DNA of 9,006 nucleotides from Spirochaetota bacterium (lineage in GTDB: Bacteria > Spirochaetota > UBA12135 > COTS27), in contig JAUXHF010000066.1 of assembly GCA_030621685.1 (NCBI GenBank), positions 1-9,006 of the forward strand, in the 5' to 3' direction. The translations under genes and the position numbers were made by a program. Every line of letters starts with the position of its first letter. Within the stretch, counting starts at the first letter, position 1. The notes under the pieces are model-generated. The model worked only from the letters and a program-made list of their open reading frames with translations, ran no database searches and had not been told where the DNA came from. Below, piece after piece: positions 1 to 6,783 of the stretch.

Positions 1-438
1 GATGTTCACCTTAGAAGTGAAAGTAAAGCCAATCATAATGCCTTAGATGACTTTGAACATAACTTTGAGATGTTTGTTAGTTTAGGGTTATTTCTCTTTG
101 CCATTGCTAATGCAGGCGTGGCCTGTTCGCATATCAACAACCTTAGCTTGGTTATTTTCCTTTCGCTTTTTATTGGCAAGACCATTGGTATCACGGCGTT
201 TTCAATGCTGGCGCATAGCCTTGGTTTTAAGCTTCCAGACCATGTGAATTTCAGATCTGTAATTGTGATTTCTTTGGTGGCCGGTATCGGGCTTACGGTG
301 GCTTTGTTCATTGCCGAGGTGGCCTATGCCGACCCCATATTAAATGGCGCTAGCAAAATGGGGGCCTTATTCTCTTCGTTTATGGCTATCATTGCTATTC
401 TTATGGCTAGAATTTTTAGAATAAAGAGAATGTTGTAA
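1..438 (+). CDS. nhaA: Na+/H+ antiporter NhaA, C-terminal part (5' end outside window)
   Basis: The frame is open from base 1, so this is the last 145 residues of a protein that normally has about 390. NhaA is an inner-membrane antiporter that exports Na+ (or Li+) in exchange for protons for pH and salt homeostasis. The sequence shows hydrophobic helices with the motif FAIANAGV (ALANAGV or similar in the family), then FIGKTIGI, whose lysine corresponds to the functional lysine of helix X in E. coli NhaA (the usual form is GKPxGI, so Pro is replaced by Thr here), then AGIGLTVALFIAEVAY, matching the family's GIGFTMSLFIA segment. The catalytic aspartate pair lies upstream and cannot be checked. 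An internal ATG at 70 is not the start, because homology begins before it. The stop is one base from the start of the next gene, which suggests one transcript with translational coupling. Confidence 0.9.
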   Translation, partial: DVHLRSESKANHNALDDFEHNFEMFVSLGLFLFAIANAGVACSHINNLSLVIFLSLFIGKTIGITAFSMLAHSLGFKLPDHVNFRSVIVISLVAGIGLTVALFIAEVAYADPILNGASKMGALFSSFMAIIAILMARIFRIKRML

Positions 439-439
439 G

Positions 440-2548
440 ATGTATGCCCTTTCTTCGCCATATACCGTAGACCGTTTTGATTTCAAGAAAATCCAAAACC
501 TTCAGCTTGAAGATATTAAGGCCTGGATTCAAAGATCCCAGCTGCTTGTAACCAAGCTGAAAGATGAAATTGCTAATGCTACACCCACGCCCAAGCAGCC
601 GATAAAGTTTCTCTATGCGCTAGATGATATTACTGAGGAGCTTGAAGTAAACTGGTCGGCGTTTACGGCTATGGCAGACCTGCTCTCTACAGAGCGGCTT
701 GTCAATCTTCGAAGCGCGGCAGCGCCTCTTATAGCTGGGTTTTTCGCTGCTCTCTCTCAAGATATGGTGTTAGCTGCTTTTATTAAAGACGTATCAAACA
801 GCCGTGATTTTAAGAGTTTTTCTGCAGCAGAAAAAAAGGGTATCGAGCTTTTCCTAAAAGAATTTTCTATTTCCGGAGCCTATCTTGAGGGCGATGGAAA
901 AAACAAATTCCTTGAAACCACAAAAAGACTAGCCTTTTTGGAGGCTAGCTTTGCTGGAAATTTGTTGGAACACACAAAGCATAGTTTTGTGGAAGCTATG
1001 CCCGAAGAGCTTGGCGGGCTTTCTGAAAATGAGCTGAAGCCAGCTGCAAGGCTTGCTGAAGAATTACAGAAATCGGCGATTAAGCAGACTGATACAAAAG
1101 CAAAATATGTATTTAGGCTACAAGATCCGGTGTATCTTTCGGTTATGCGAGAGGCGAAAAATGGCAGCCTTCGCCGCCGTTTTTACGATGCCTATCATAC
1201 CGCCGCCACTAAGGGCAAGCATAATAATTCCCCGCTTATCGAGGAGACCTTACAGCAGCGCGAAACCAGTGCTTCCTTGCTTTCAATGAAAGACTTCAGT
1301 GAGCAAAGCCTCTCCTTATTCTCGCTAGCAAAATCAAGCGATGCCGTTTTCGAATTCCTTGAAGACATGTATGCAAAGGCCTATAACAAAGCCTTAGAAA
1401 ATAAAGCCCTCCTTATTTCTTTGAAAGCCAAAGTTCAGCAAACAGCTAAGACTTCTTTTCATCCTTGGGACATGGCTTTTTTTAGCGAACAATTGAAAAA
1501 AGAACAGTATCAGTTTTCATCGGAGGAAGTAAGAAATTATTTCCCCTATAAAACGGTTGTTGCTGGACTTATGGAAATTGTGCAGCGTGTTTTTGCTTGC
1601 TCCTTTCAGCCGGCTAAGCTAGCTACTTGGCATGAAGATGTCTTAGGCTACACCCTCTACGACTTGAAAAGCGGCGATGCTCTGGGAAATATCTACTTAG
1701 ATTTATTTGCTAGAAAAAACAAGCAAGGCGGCGCTTGGATGCAAGGGCTGGCCTCTAGAAAAATGCTTAGCGATGTTAGCCTCAAACATGGCTCAAAACA
1801 GCAGCTTCACCAACTTCAGCAACTCCCCATAGCACTTTTTTCGGCAAACCTAGCAAAACATGAAGAGAAGCATCGTTCTTGTTTAAGGCATAGCGATGTG
1901 GTAACGCTGTTTCATGAAATGGGGCATTGCCTGCATCATCTTTTAACAAAAGTGGATTATCGAAAAGTAAATGGCCTGCATGGCCTAGCCTTAGAGGTTA
2001 TAGAATTCCCATCGCAGTTTTTTGAACGTTGGGCCTGGGATAGCCAATCGCTAGAGTTATTGAGCAGCCATGTTGATACTGGCGAAAAACTCCCCAAGGC
2101 CTTGTACGAAAAAATGCTAGCAGCAAAAAACTTTCTTATCGAGATATGGCTACTCAAGCAAATTGAGTACAGCCTTATAGACATGAGTTTGCATAGCCGC
2201 TATAAAACAGCCTCTACCGAGAGTGTTGTACAGCATATTCAAAAAATACAAAAAAAATATAGTTTAGTTGCTCTTCCCGAATACGCCCGATTTCAGAACA
2301 GGTTTCTTCATATATTCACACATGGCTATGCCAGTGGCTATTATTCGTATCTTTGGTCTAATGTTTATTCTGCCGATGCTTTTGCTTTGTTTAAAGAGCA
2401 GGGTATTTTCAATACGAATCTTGGCAGGAAGTATAAGGAGACTTTTTTAGAAGTGGGGAGCAGTGTTGATTTCCTAGAGGCCTATAAGAGTTTTTCTGGG
2501 CGCTTGCCTAAGAGTGATGCTCTGTTAGCTGAAATGGGGATTATCTAG
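440..2548 (+). CDS. prlC: Oligopeptidase A, M3 family zinc metallopeptidase
   Basis: This is a cytoplasmic zinc endopeptidase that degrades short peptides, including cleaved signal peptides (E. coli PrlC/OpdA, 680 aa; 702 aa here). It appears collinear with OpdA: a helical N-terminal half, HPWDMAFFSE (OpdA: QPWDIAYYSE), then YLDLFARKNKQGGAWM (OpdA: YLDLYARENKRGGAWM). The active site is HEMGH with His492, Glu493 and His496. The third zinc ligand is probably Glu522 in IEFPSQ, at the same +30 spacing as in OpdA. The C-terminal substrate loop is GYASGYYSY (629-637), followed by SADAFALF. Two oddities: the conserved WDAVELPSQ reads LEVIEFPSQ, and the first Gly of the GGYA loop is His628. The start ATG lies one base after the nhaA stop (TAAGATG), with no strong Shine-Dalgarno sequence, so translational coupling is likely. 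The family call is very secure; orthology to prlC is likely. Confidence 0.93.
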   Translation: MYALSSPYTVDRFDFKKIQNLQLEDIKAWIQRSQLLVTKLKDEIANATPTPKQPIKFLYALDDITEELEVNWSAFTAMADLLSTERLVNLRSAAAPLIAGFFAALSQDMVLAAFIKDVSNSRDFKSFSAAEKKGIELFLKEFSISGAYLEGDGKNKFLETTKRLAFLEASFAGNLLEHTKHSFVEAMPEELGGLSENELKPAARLAEELQKSAIKQTDTKAKYVFRLQDPVYLSVMREAKNGSLRRRFYDAYHTAATKGKHNNSPLIEETLQQRETSASLLSMKDFSEQSLSLFSLAKSSDAVFEFLEDMYAKAYNKALENKALLISLKAKVQQTAKTSFHPWDMAFFSEQLKKEQYQFSSEEVRNYFPYKTVVAGLMEIVQRVFACSFQPAKLATWHEDVLGYTLYDLKSGDALGNIYLDLFARKNKQGGAWMQGLASRKMLSDVSLKHGSKQQLHQLQQLPIALFSANLAKHEEKHRSCLRHSDVVTLFHEMGHCLHHLLTKVDYRKVNGLHGLALEVIEFPSQFFERWAWDSQSLELLSSHVDTGEKLPKALYEKMLAAKNFLIEIWLLKQIEYSLIDMSLHSRYKTASTESVVQHIQKIQKKYSLVALPEYARFQNRFLHIFTHGYASGYYSYLWSNVYSADAFALFKEQGIFNTNLGRKYKETFLEVGSSVDFLEAYKSFSGRLPKSDALLAEMGII

Positions 2549-2575
2549 CCTAAGGAATTTAGCCTAAGGAAATTT
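2547..2575 (+). repeat. Two-copy tandem repeat AGCCTAAGGAA(A)TTT overlapping the prlC stop
   Basis: Units of 14 bases (2547-2560) and 15 bases (2561-2575) lie directly head to tail. They differ only by one extra A in the second copy. The first copy includes the last two bases of the prlC TAG stop codon. It looks like a small slippage duplication; no function is evident. The rest of the 2549-2669 gap holds no gene and no convincing promoter. Confidence 0.7.
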
Positions 2576-2669
2576 GGCATGGCAGGAACGAGGCATGCAA
2601 CTTTTTTAGAATTTTCTTTTCTAGAGACAAGGCTTAGAAACAGATAGAGAAACAAAACGTAAACATGTT

Positions 2670-3722
2670 ATGAAAAAAGAAAAACAAATTCCGGCAGTGG
2701 GCTATTACCAATGCCTGCCAATCAATGATGCTAAGGCGCTAGTCGACATAGAAATAGATGAACCACAGCTAGGCAAGTACGATATTCTTGTGGAGGTTAA
2801 GGCTTGTTCGGTGAATCCCGTAGATGCCAAGCTTCGTCTCAAGCTGGCGCCGCCGCCGGGGAAGGCTAGAATTCTTGGCTTCGATGCCGCTGGCCTTGTT
2901 GTAAAAAAAGGAAAAGACGTCTCGTTTTTTCAAGAGGGCGATGCTGTTTATTACTCGGGAAATTTACTGGGGCAAGGCAGTAATAGCCAGCTGCAGGCCA
3001 TCGATTCAAGGCTTTGCGCCTTAAAGCCCAAAACGCTAGACTTTGCCCAGGCTGCATCTTTGCCGCTAACTATGCTGACCGCTTGGGAATCGCTTTTTGA
3101 AGCATTAGAAATAAACAAGGCGAGTAAAGCAAAGCCCAAAAAAGCAAATTTGCTGATTATCAATGGCGCTGGCGGCGTTGGCTCGGCGGCCATCCAGTTA
3201 GCGAAGCAGCTAAGCGATGTTCATGTTGTCGCCACAGCCTCCCATGAAGAGGGCAGGGCTTGGTGCAAAGATCTTGGCGCCCATAGCGTGCTGGGGCATG
3301 GCAGCTCGCTTGAGAAAAATATTACAGAGCTTGGTATTGATGGATTTGACTACATCTATTGCTGTTATGCCACCGATGTCTATTTCCAGCCCATGGCTAG
3401 GCTTATTAAACCTAGGGGTAAAATCTGTTCCATAGTGGATGCCGAAAAAGCTGTAAACATAAACCTCCTAAAGGCAAAAAGTGCTAGCTTCCACTGGGAA
3501 TTTATGAACACGCATCCAGCCCTTATTACAGATGCGCCAGGCGAAGCCTTGCTGCATAAAAATATTTTAGAAACTGTAGCGGGGCATGTGGATGCTGGTC
3601 TCATAAAGCCTGCCATACTGAAAAAGTTTTCTCCTATTCATGCAAACACTCTGAAGCAGGCCCATGCCCTTATAGAATCGCAGAAAATTCGTGGCAAACT
3701 TGTTTTGGAAGGCTGGGCATAA
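2670..3722 (+). CDS. MDR-superfamily NAD(P)H oxidoreductase (zinc-type alcohol dehydrogenase-like / quinone oxidoreductase)
   Basis: This 350-residue cytoplasmic enzyme is probably an NADPH-dependent reductase of quinones or activated alkenes; its substrate cannot be told from sequence. It resembles the 'zinc-binding alcohol dehydrogenase family' subgroup of COG0604: an N-terminal GroES-like fold with AVGYYQCLPIND (9-20), KACSVNPVDAKLR (44-56) and ILGFDAAGLV (68-77), then LPLTMLTAWE (131-140) and the Rossmann dinucleotide-binding loop NGAGGVGSAA (165-174). Despite the family name, catalytic zinc is unlikely: where zinc ADHs carry the GHE histidine this protein has Gly-Phe-Asp (70-72). ATG 2670 is the first start consistent with the conserved N-terminus, but no good Shine-Dalgarno sequence precedes it. 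It follows prlC after 121 bases and ends at the convergent hairpin region. It could be the last gene of the nhaA-prlC transcript or separately transcribed. Confidence 0.88.
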   Translation: MKKEKQIPAVGYYQCLPINDAKALVDIEIDEPQLGKYDILVEVKACSVNPVDAKLRLKLAPPPGKARILGFDAAGLVVKKGKDVSFFQEGDAVYYSGNLLGQGSNSQLQAIDSRLCALKPKTLDFAQAASLPLTMLTAWESLFEALEINKASKAKPKKANLLIINGAGGVGSAAIQLAKQLSDVHVVATASHEEGRAWCKDLGAHSVLGHGSSLEKNITELGIDGFDYIYCCYATDVYFQPMARLIKPRGKICSIVDAEKAVNINLLKAKSASFHWEFMNTHPALITDAPGEALLHKNILETVAGHVDAGLIKPAILKKFSPIHANTLKQAHALIESQKIRGKLVLEGWA

Positions 3723-3806
3723 AAATCTGATACTAAACCTGATACTTATGCTGAGGCTTTTCTAGCTGCTTGCCGTGATGCTTTGGTAGCTGAAATATTC
3801 GGATTA

Positions 3807-3831
3807 TCTAGCAAGCAGCGAGCTTGCTGGA
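3807..3831. terminator. Stable hairpin in the convergent intergenic region (possible terminator)
   Basis: AGCAAGC (3810-3816) pairs with GCTTGCT (3822-3828) around the 5-base loop AGCGA. The stem extends outward through one T·G wobble, a C-G and a T-A pair, giving about 10 bp. It lies between two converging genes. No U-tract follows immediately on either strand: on the plus strand a run of seven T starts about 12 bases later (3844). A typical intrinsic terminator is therefore not certain. The left arm can also pair with 3765-3773 (see findings). Confidence 0.4.
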
Positions 3832-3878
3832 AGCATCAAGAGGTTTTTTTAGAAGCTAAGATGCTTGGCTGCTTTTTT
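3831..3878 (+). terminator. Candidate terminator for the oxidoreductase gene
   Basis: AAGCATC (3831-3837) and GATGCTT (3860-3866) form a perfect 7-bp inverted repeat with a long 22-base loop. TTTTTT follows at 3873-3878, six bases after the stem. The long loop and the offset U-tract make it weak. Its position just beyond the plus-strand gene and just before the end of the opposing gene fits termination. Confidence 0.3.
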
Positions 3879-3887
3879 CATGAAAGC

Positions 3888-4517
3888 TTATTGAAATTCA
3901 TTTTCTAGTTTTTCTTGTTCTTCGGCAGCGCGTATTTTCTCTTGACGTAGTTTTGGTGAAAAAGCTTCTTTTAATTTTAAAACTAAGTCTTTATTGAAAT
4001 AAAGACTTTCTACTTTCTTATCAATATATTCGTTTAGATAACTTTCTACTTTAGAGAATTGTAAAACCAGCTGATGCCTCGTTTCAGATTGTGAAAAAAA
4101 ATTGATATACATTTTTGGTTTGTCCCTGAGCCTTGAGGCATACCATGTATCACCAAATTCCCATCTAATCTCTACGGGTACGCGGTTAATTTCTTTTTCA
4201 ATTTTTGCTTTGATTTGTATAGCTTTTTCCTCCCATTCAAAATACTTATCTAAGGCGGCTATGAAAGTCTCTCTATTTTCTTTTTTAAGTTCAATTGTTG
4301 ATAAGCCAAATATATCGTTAACTGCCAAGCTATAGCTTTTCCTTTCGCTATCATAGAAGATAAGTAATTCATTGGTATCAAAGTTTTTAAACGTATCATT
4401 GTACGTGTAGGTTGTTAGTGTGCTAATTTCAATATCTTTAGGAAATCCAAAGAGTAGCAAAAAGCTAAGCAATATGCAAAGTTTCCAGAGAAGTGATTTG
4501 TTGAGATTTTTTTTCAT
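3888..4517 (-). CDS. Unrecognised 209-residue protein with N-terminal membrane segment or signal peptide
   Basis: I do not recognise a family. The N-terminus has the form of a signal peptide or anchor: basic MKKNLNK, then a hydrophobic stretch at about residues 8-25 (LLWKLCILLSFLLLFGF), with no clear signal peptidase site and no lipobox. The rest is hydrophilic and would lie on the periplasmic side. A lysine/glutamate-rich, probably helical segment spans 78-112, a short aromatic-rich part (RWEFGDTWY, 118-126) may be beta structure, and the C-terminus (189-209) is highly charged and coiled-coil-like. It starts ten bases after the pepP stop. A Shine-Dalgarno sequence AAGGA overlaps that stop with ideal spacing, so it is very likely co-translated with pepP. 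It is visibly more AT-rich than its neighbours: one 60-base stretch (4261-4320) is 25% G+C, against 60% in a pepP stretch (5161-5220). This suggests an acquired or fast-evolving gene. It appears real because of the ribosome binding site, the length and the signal-like N-terminus. Confidence 0.75.
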   Translation of the reverse strand: MKKNLNKSLLWKLCILLSFLLLFGFPKDIEISTLTTYTYNDTFKNFDTNELLIFYDSERKSYSLAVNDIFGLSTIELKKENRETFIAALDKYFEWEEKAIQIKAKIEKEINRVPVEIRWEFGDTWYASRLRDKPKMYINFFSQSETRHQLVLQFSKVESYLNEYIDKKVESLYFNKDLVLKLKEAFSPKLRQEKIRAAEEQEKLENEFQ

Positions 4518-4524
4518 GAAATAT

Positions 4525-4529
4525 TCCTT
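4525..4529 (-). promoter_or_regulatory. Shine-Dalgarno AAGGA overlapping the pepP stop codon
   Basis: On the minus strand the sequence reads AACAAATAAGGAATATTTCATG. AAGGA begins within the pepP TAA stop and lies 7 bases before the ATG at 4517. It is the clearest ribosome binding site in the window. It fixes the start of the 209-residue gene and supports its expression with pepP. Confidence 0.75.
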
Positions 4530-5802
4530 ATTTGTTAAGCATTTCTTCTACGGCATCAATTTCTAAGGGGATGGAAGCCGAGAGGTTTTTGCTTCCAGTG
4601 GCGGTAACGAGGACATCATCTTCAAGGCGGATACCTAAGCCTTCTTCTTGAATGTAGATGCCCGGCTCTACGGTGAGTAGCATGCCCGCTTGCATAGTTT
4701 CTTGCATAGAGCCAACATCGTGGACATCTATGCCAAGAAAATGCGAGATGCCATGCATGAAATATTGGGCGCATTCTTTTTTGGCTGCTGCTAAATCCTT
4801 GAATAAGCCGAGGGCAAGCAGCTGCTCGCACATGAAAATCAGGCATTTTTTTTTATACGTAGCAAAAGAAAGCCCGGGAGCAAGAAGCGATTCTGCTTGA
4901 GTTTTGACGTTAAGCACAGCTTGATAAACAGCTTTCTGCCTAGCCGAAAAACGCCCGGAAGCGGAAATAGGAAAAAAACGTGTGATATCGGCGTTGTAAT
5001 CGCCATAGCGCGCCCCGCTATCGATGAGCACATGGCTTCCTTCCTTAAGAACTGCCCAGTTTTTAATGTAATGCAAAATGCAGCTTTTATCGCCGCCAGC
5101 AATAATGGGCTGAAAGGCAAATCCTAAAGATCCTTCTTTAAGATAGGCATAAGAAAGCTCGGCCTCTAAAGCATATTCGCTGGCTCCAGGGCGAAGCCGC
5201 CCTGCCACATGTTCTAAGCCCTTTAAGCTGATAGCAATCGCTTTTTCAATATACCAAAGCTCTTCTTCCGTTTTAATCATCCGTTTTCTGTGGATGAGCG
5301 CTGCTAATCTTTTTTTGGGATGCAATGGATAAGCAGCTAGCAGTTTTTCTAATAAAAGGCTTCCCGCCGTTTCATATCGCCTAGCATGCGGATGTTCATG
5401 GTCGTAGAGGTAAAGCGTTTTTGCTTCAATGGCTAGCAAATGAAAGGTTTCTTCAAATTCTTGAATTGGCCTTATTTTGGAAAGGCCCGACTTTTTTGAA
5501 GCCTCTTCAAAACTACTGCGATTGCCATGCCAAATTTGTTCTTTCTTGCTAAGCTGGGCTAAGAATAAATGCGCATGCATATCGCCCTGCTTGTTTTTTT
5601 CAAGCACCAGAATGCACTCGTCATCGTGTAAGCCCGTTAAGTAGAGAAAATCGCTGTTTTGCATAAACGGGAATATCGAATCGGCGTTATGCAAAAAATT
5701 CTTATTGGCTGCGATAACAGCTACAGAGCCAAGCTGCATATCCTTCAATATAGCTTGCCTGTTTTTTTCGTAAAAAGAAGGGTTTATGGCTGGATGTCGC
5801 AA
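4528..5802 (-). CDS. pepP: Xaa-Pro aminopeptidase (aminopeptidase P), M24B family
   Basis: This is a cytoplasmic dinuclear-metal (usually Mn) exopeptidase that removes the N-terminal residue from peptides with proline in position two. Its 424 residues compare with about 440 in E. coli PepP. The N-terminal AMP_N domain includes MQNSDFLYLTGLHDDECILVL (47-67; family form RQNSDFWYFTGF). The C-terminal pita-bread domain keeps all expected metal ligands: Asp261 and Asp272 in LIDSGARYGDYNADITR, His354 in HGISHFLGIDVHDVG (with His361), Glu379 in TVEPGIYI and Glu394 in IRLEDD. The start is TTG at 5802. It is the only plausible start, because an in-frame TAA lies two codons upstream (5806-5808) and no ATG gives the conserved N-terminus. 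Only a weak GAGA, about 10 bases upstream, could serve as ribosome binding site. It is the first gene of a two-gene minus-strand unit with the 209-residue protein and is divergent from the ABC ATPase gene. Confidence 0.93.
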   Translation of the reverse strand: MRHPAINPSFYEKNRQAILKDMQLGSVAVIAANKNFLHNADSIFPFMQNSDFLYLTGLHDDECILVLEKNKQGDMHAHLFLAQLSKKEQIWHGNRSSFEEASKKSGLSKIRPIQEFEETFHLLAIEAKTLYLYDHEHPHARRYETAGSLLLEKLLAAYPLHPKKRLAALIHRKRMIKTEEELWYIEKAIAISLKGLEHVAGRLRPGASEYALEAELSYAYLKEGSLGFAFQPIIAGGDKSCILHYIKNWAVLKEGSHVLIDSGARYGDYNADITRFFPISASGRFSARQKAVYQAVLNVKTQAESLLAPGLSFATYKKKCLIFMCEQLLALGLFKDLAAAKKECAQYFMHGISHFLGIDVHDVGSMQETMQAGMLLTVEPGIYIQEEGLGIRLEDDVLVTATGSKNLSASIPLEIDAVEEMLNK

Positions 5803-5972
5803 AGTTTATTATTCTCTATATATTCTCTAGGAAAGTATTAAATTCTCATACTTTTATGATAAGCTGTGTTACACTTTAGGTACATGAATTATATATGAAA
5901 TTTTGAATACCGAGCCTTAATTTTGATACAGACGCTTGTCAAGATTCTTTAAAAAACAAACTATCATGCATT
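5803..5972. promoter_or_regulatory. Divergent intergenic region between pepP and the ABC ATPase gene
   Basis: This 170-base AT-rich spacer must hold promoters for both directions. No match to consensus sigma-70 elements stands out. The best partial elements are TATGAT at 5855-5860 and TATATA at 5890-5895 on the plus strand, neither with a good -35 box at 16-18 bases. The pepP-proximal half carries repeated ATTCTC motifs, listed separately. No RNA gene is seen. Confidence 0.55.
5810..5850. repeat. Phased ATTCTC direct repeats, candidate operator
   Basis: TATTCTCTA occurs at 5810-5818 and again at 5821-5829, an exact 9-base repeat with an 11-base period. A partial third copy, ATTCTCATA, is at 5842-5850. 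The ATTCTC cores start at 5811, 5822 and 5842, close to one and three helical turns apart, so a bound protein would meet them on one face. They sit 8-50 bases upstream of the pepP start codon. The exact repeat is directly visible; a regulatory role is inference. Confidence 0.35.
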
Positions 5973-6758
5973 ATGAATAACAAAAATACAGGTGAGGTGC
6001 TTTTAACAGGAAAAGGCCTACAGAAACATTTTTCTGGCAAGAAAGTCATTCGTAATGTTGATATAGAACTTAGGCCCAAAGAGATAGTCTCCATAATAGG
6101 CTCATCTGGTTCGGGGAAAAGCACGTTACTGCGAATGCTGAATTTATTAGAGGTTCCTAGCGGGGGAAAGCTTGTTTTTAATCAGCATGAATTTGAATTT
6201 ACCGAAGATAAGCTAGAACTTAGCAGCCAGGATGCTAGCAGGGTCATAGAACTGCGTAAACACATTTCAATGGTGTTTCAGCGTTTTAATCTCTGGCAAC
6301 ATTTAGATGCCATCGGAAATATTATTGAAGCGCCCATTCATGTCCTTGGCTTAAAAAAAGCTGAGGCTTATGCTAGGGCAGAAGCCTTATTGCATCGGGT
6401 AGACTTGTTTGAGCATCGCCATAAATACCCTAGCCAGCTTTCTGGCGGCCAGCAACAACGAGTAGCCATTGCTCGCGCCCTGGCCATGCAGCCAGAGATT
6501 ATCCTTTTCGATGAGCCAACCTCCGCGCTAGACCCAGAGCTTGTTCACGAGGTTTTACATGTTATTAAAGATCTTGTTGAAGAGAACCTCACCATGCTTA
6601 TTGTCTCGCATGAAATAAGTTTTTGTGAAGAGATCTCCGACAGAGTTATCTTTCTTTGTGATGGCGTGGTTGAAGAAGAGGGCCCAGCAAAAACTTTTTT
6701 TTCACAAAGCAAATCGAAAAAGCTTATAAAATTCCTGCGCTATTATAAAGGAAATTAA
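5973..6758 (+). CDS. Polar amino-acid ABC transporter ATP-binding protein, HisP/ArtP type
   Basis: This 261-residue cytoplasmic ATPase should energise an amino-acid importer. All ABC motifs are intact: Walker A GSSGSGKST (43-51), Q-loop Gln103 in MVFQRFNLW, signature LSGGQ (156-160), Walker B IILFDE (176-181), D-loop SALD (184-187) and H-loop His213. FNLWQHL, EAPIHVLGL, ARALAMQPEIILFDE and TSALDPELV, plus an insertion before the Q-loop (about 72-92), match histidine-type HisP (257 aa in enterics) more closely than GlnQ. The substrate is not determinable. No permease or binding-protein gene is in the window: upstream is the divergent pepP and downstream are DMT transporters, so its partners must be encoded elsewhere. 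ATG 5973 gives the expected N-terminus but has no recognisable Shine-Dalgarno sequence. The next gene starts about 25 bases after its stop, so the two are probably co-transcribed. Confidence 0.9.
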   Translation: MNNKNTGEVLLTGKGLQKHFSGKKVIRNVDIELRPKEIVSIIGSSGSGKSTLLRMLNLLEVPSGGKLVFNQHEFEFTEDKLELSSQDASRVIELRKHISMVFQRFNLWQHLDAIGNIIEAPIHVLGLKKAEAYARAEALLHRVDLFEHRHKYPSQLSGGQQQRVAIARALAMQPEIILFDEPTSALDPELVHEVLHVIKDLVEENLTMLIVSHEISFCEEISDRVIFLCDGVVEEEGPAKTFFSQSKSKKLIKFLRYYKGN

Positions 6759-6783
6759 AAGCGGACACCAGCGTCTTCCTTCT

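Noticed and set aside
70..438. Separate small gene starting at the ATG at 70
   Set aside because: The frame is open upstream to base 1 and NhaA similarity continues across position 70, so the ATG is internal.
2577..2607. Possible terminator after prlC: GCATG (2577-2581) and CATGC (2594-2598), with TTTTTT at 2602-2607
   Set aside because: The stem is only 5 bp with a 12-base loop and then mismatches. It is too weak to claim, and the downstream gene could still be co-transcribed.
4839..5120. Open frames overlapping pepP on both strands
   Set aside because: They are out of frame with a gene that has all its catalytic motifs, and their translations show no recognisable features.
5936..5967. Possible promoter TTGTCA (5936-5941) with TATCAT (5962-5967) before the ABC ATPase gene
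   Set aside because: The spacer is 20 bases, outside the usual range, and the -10 would lie almost on the start codon.
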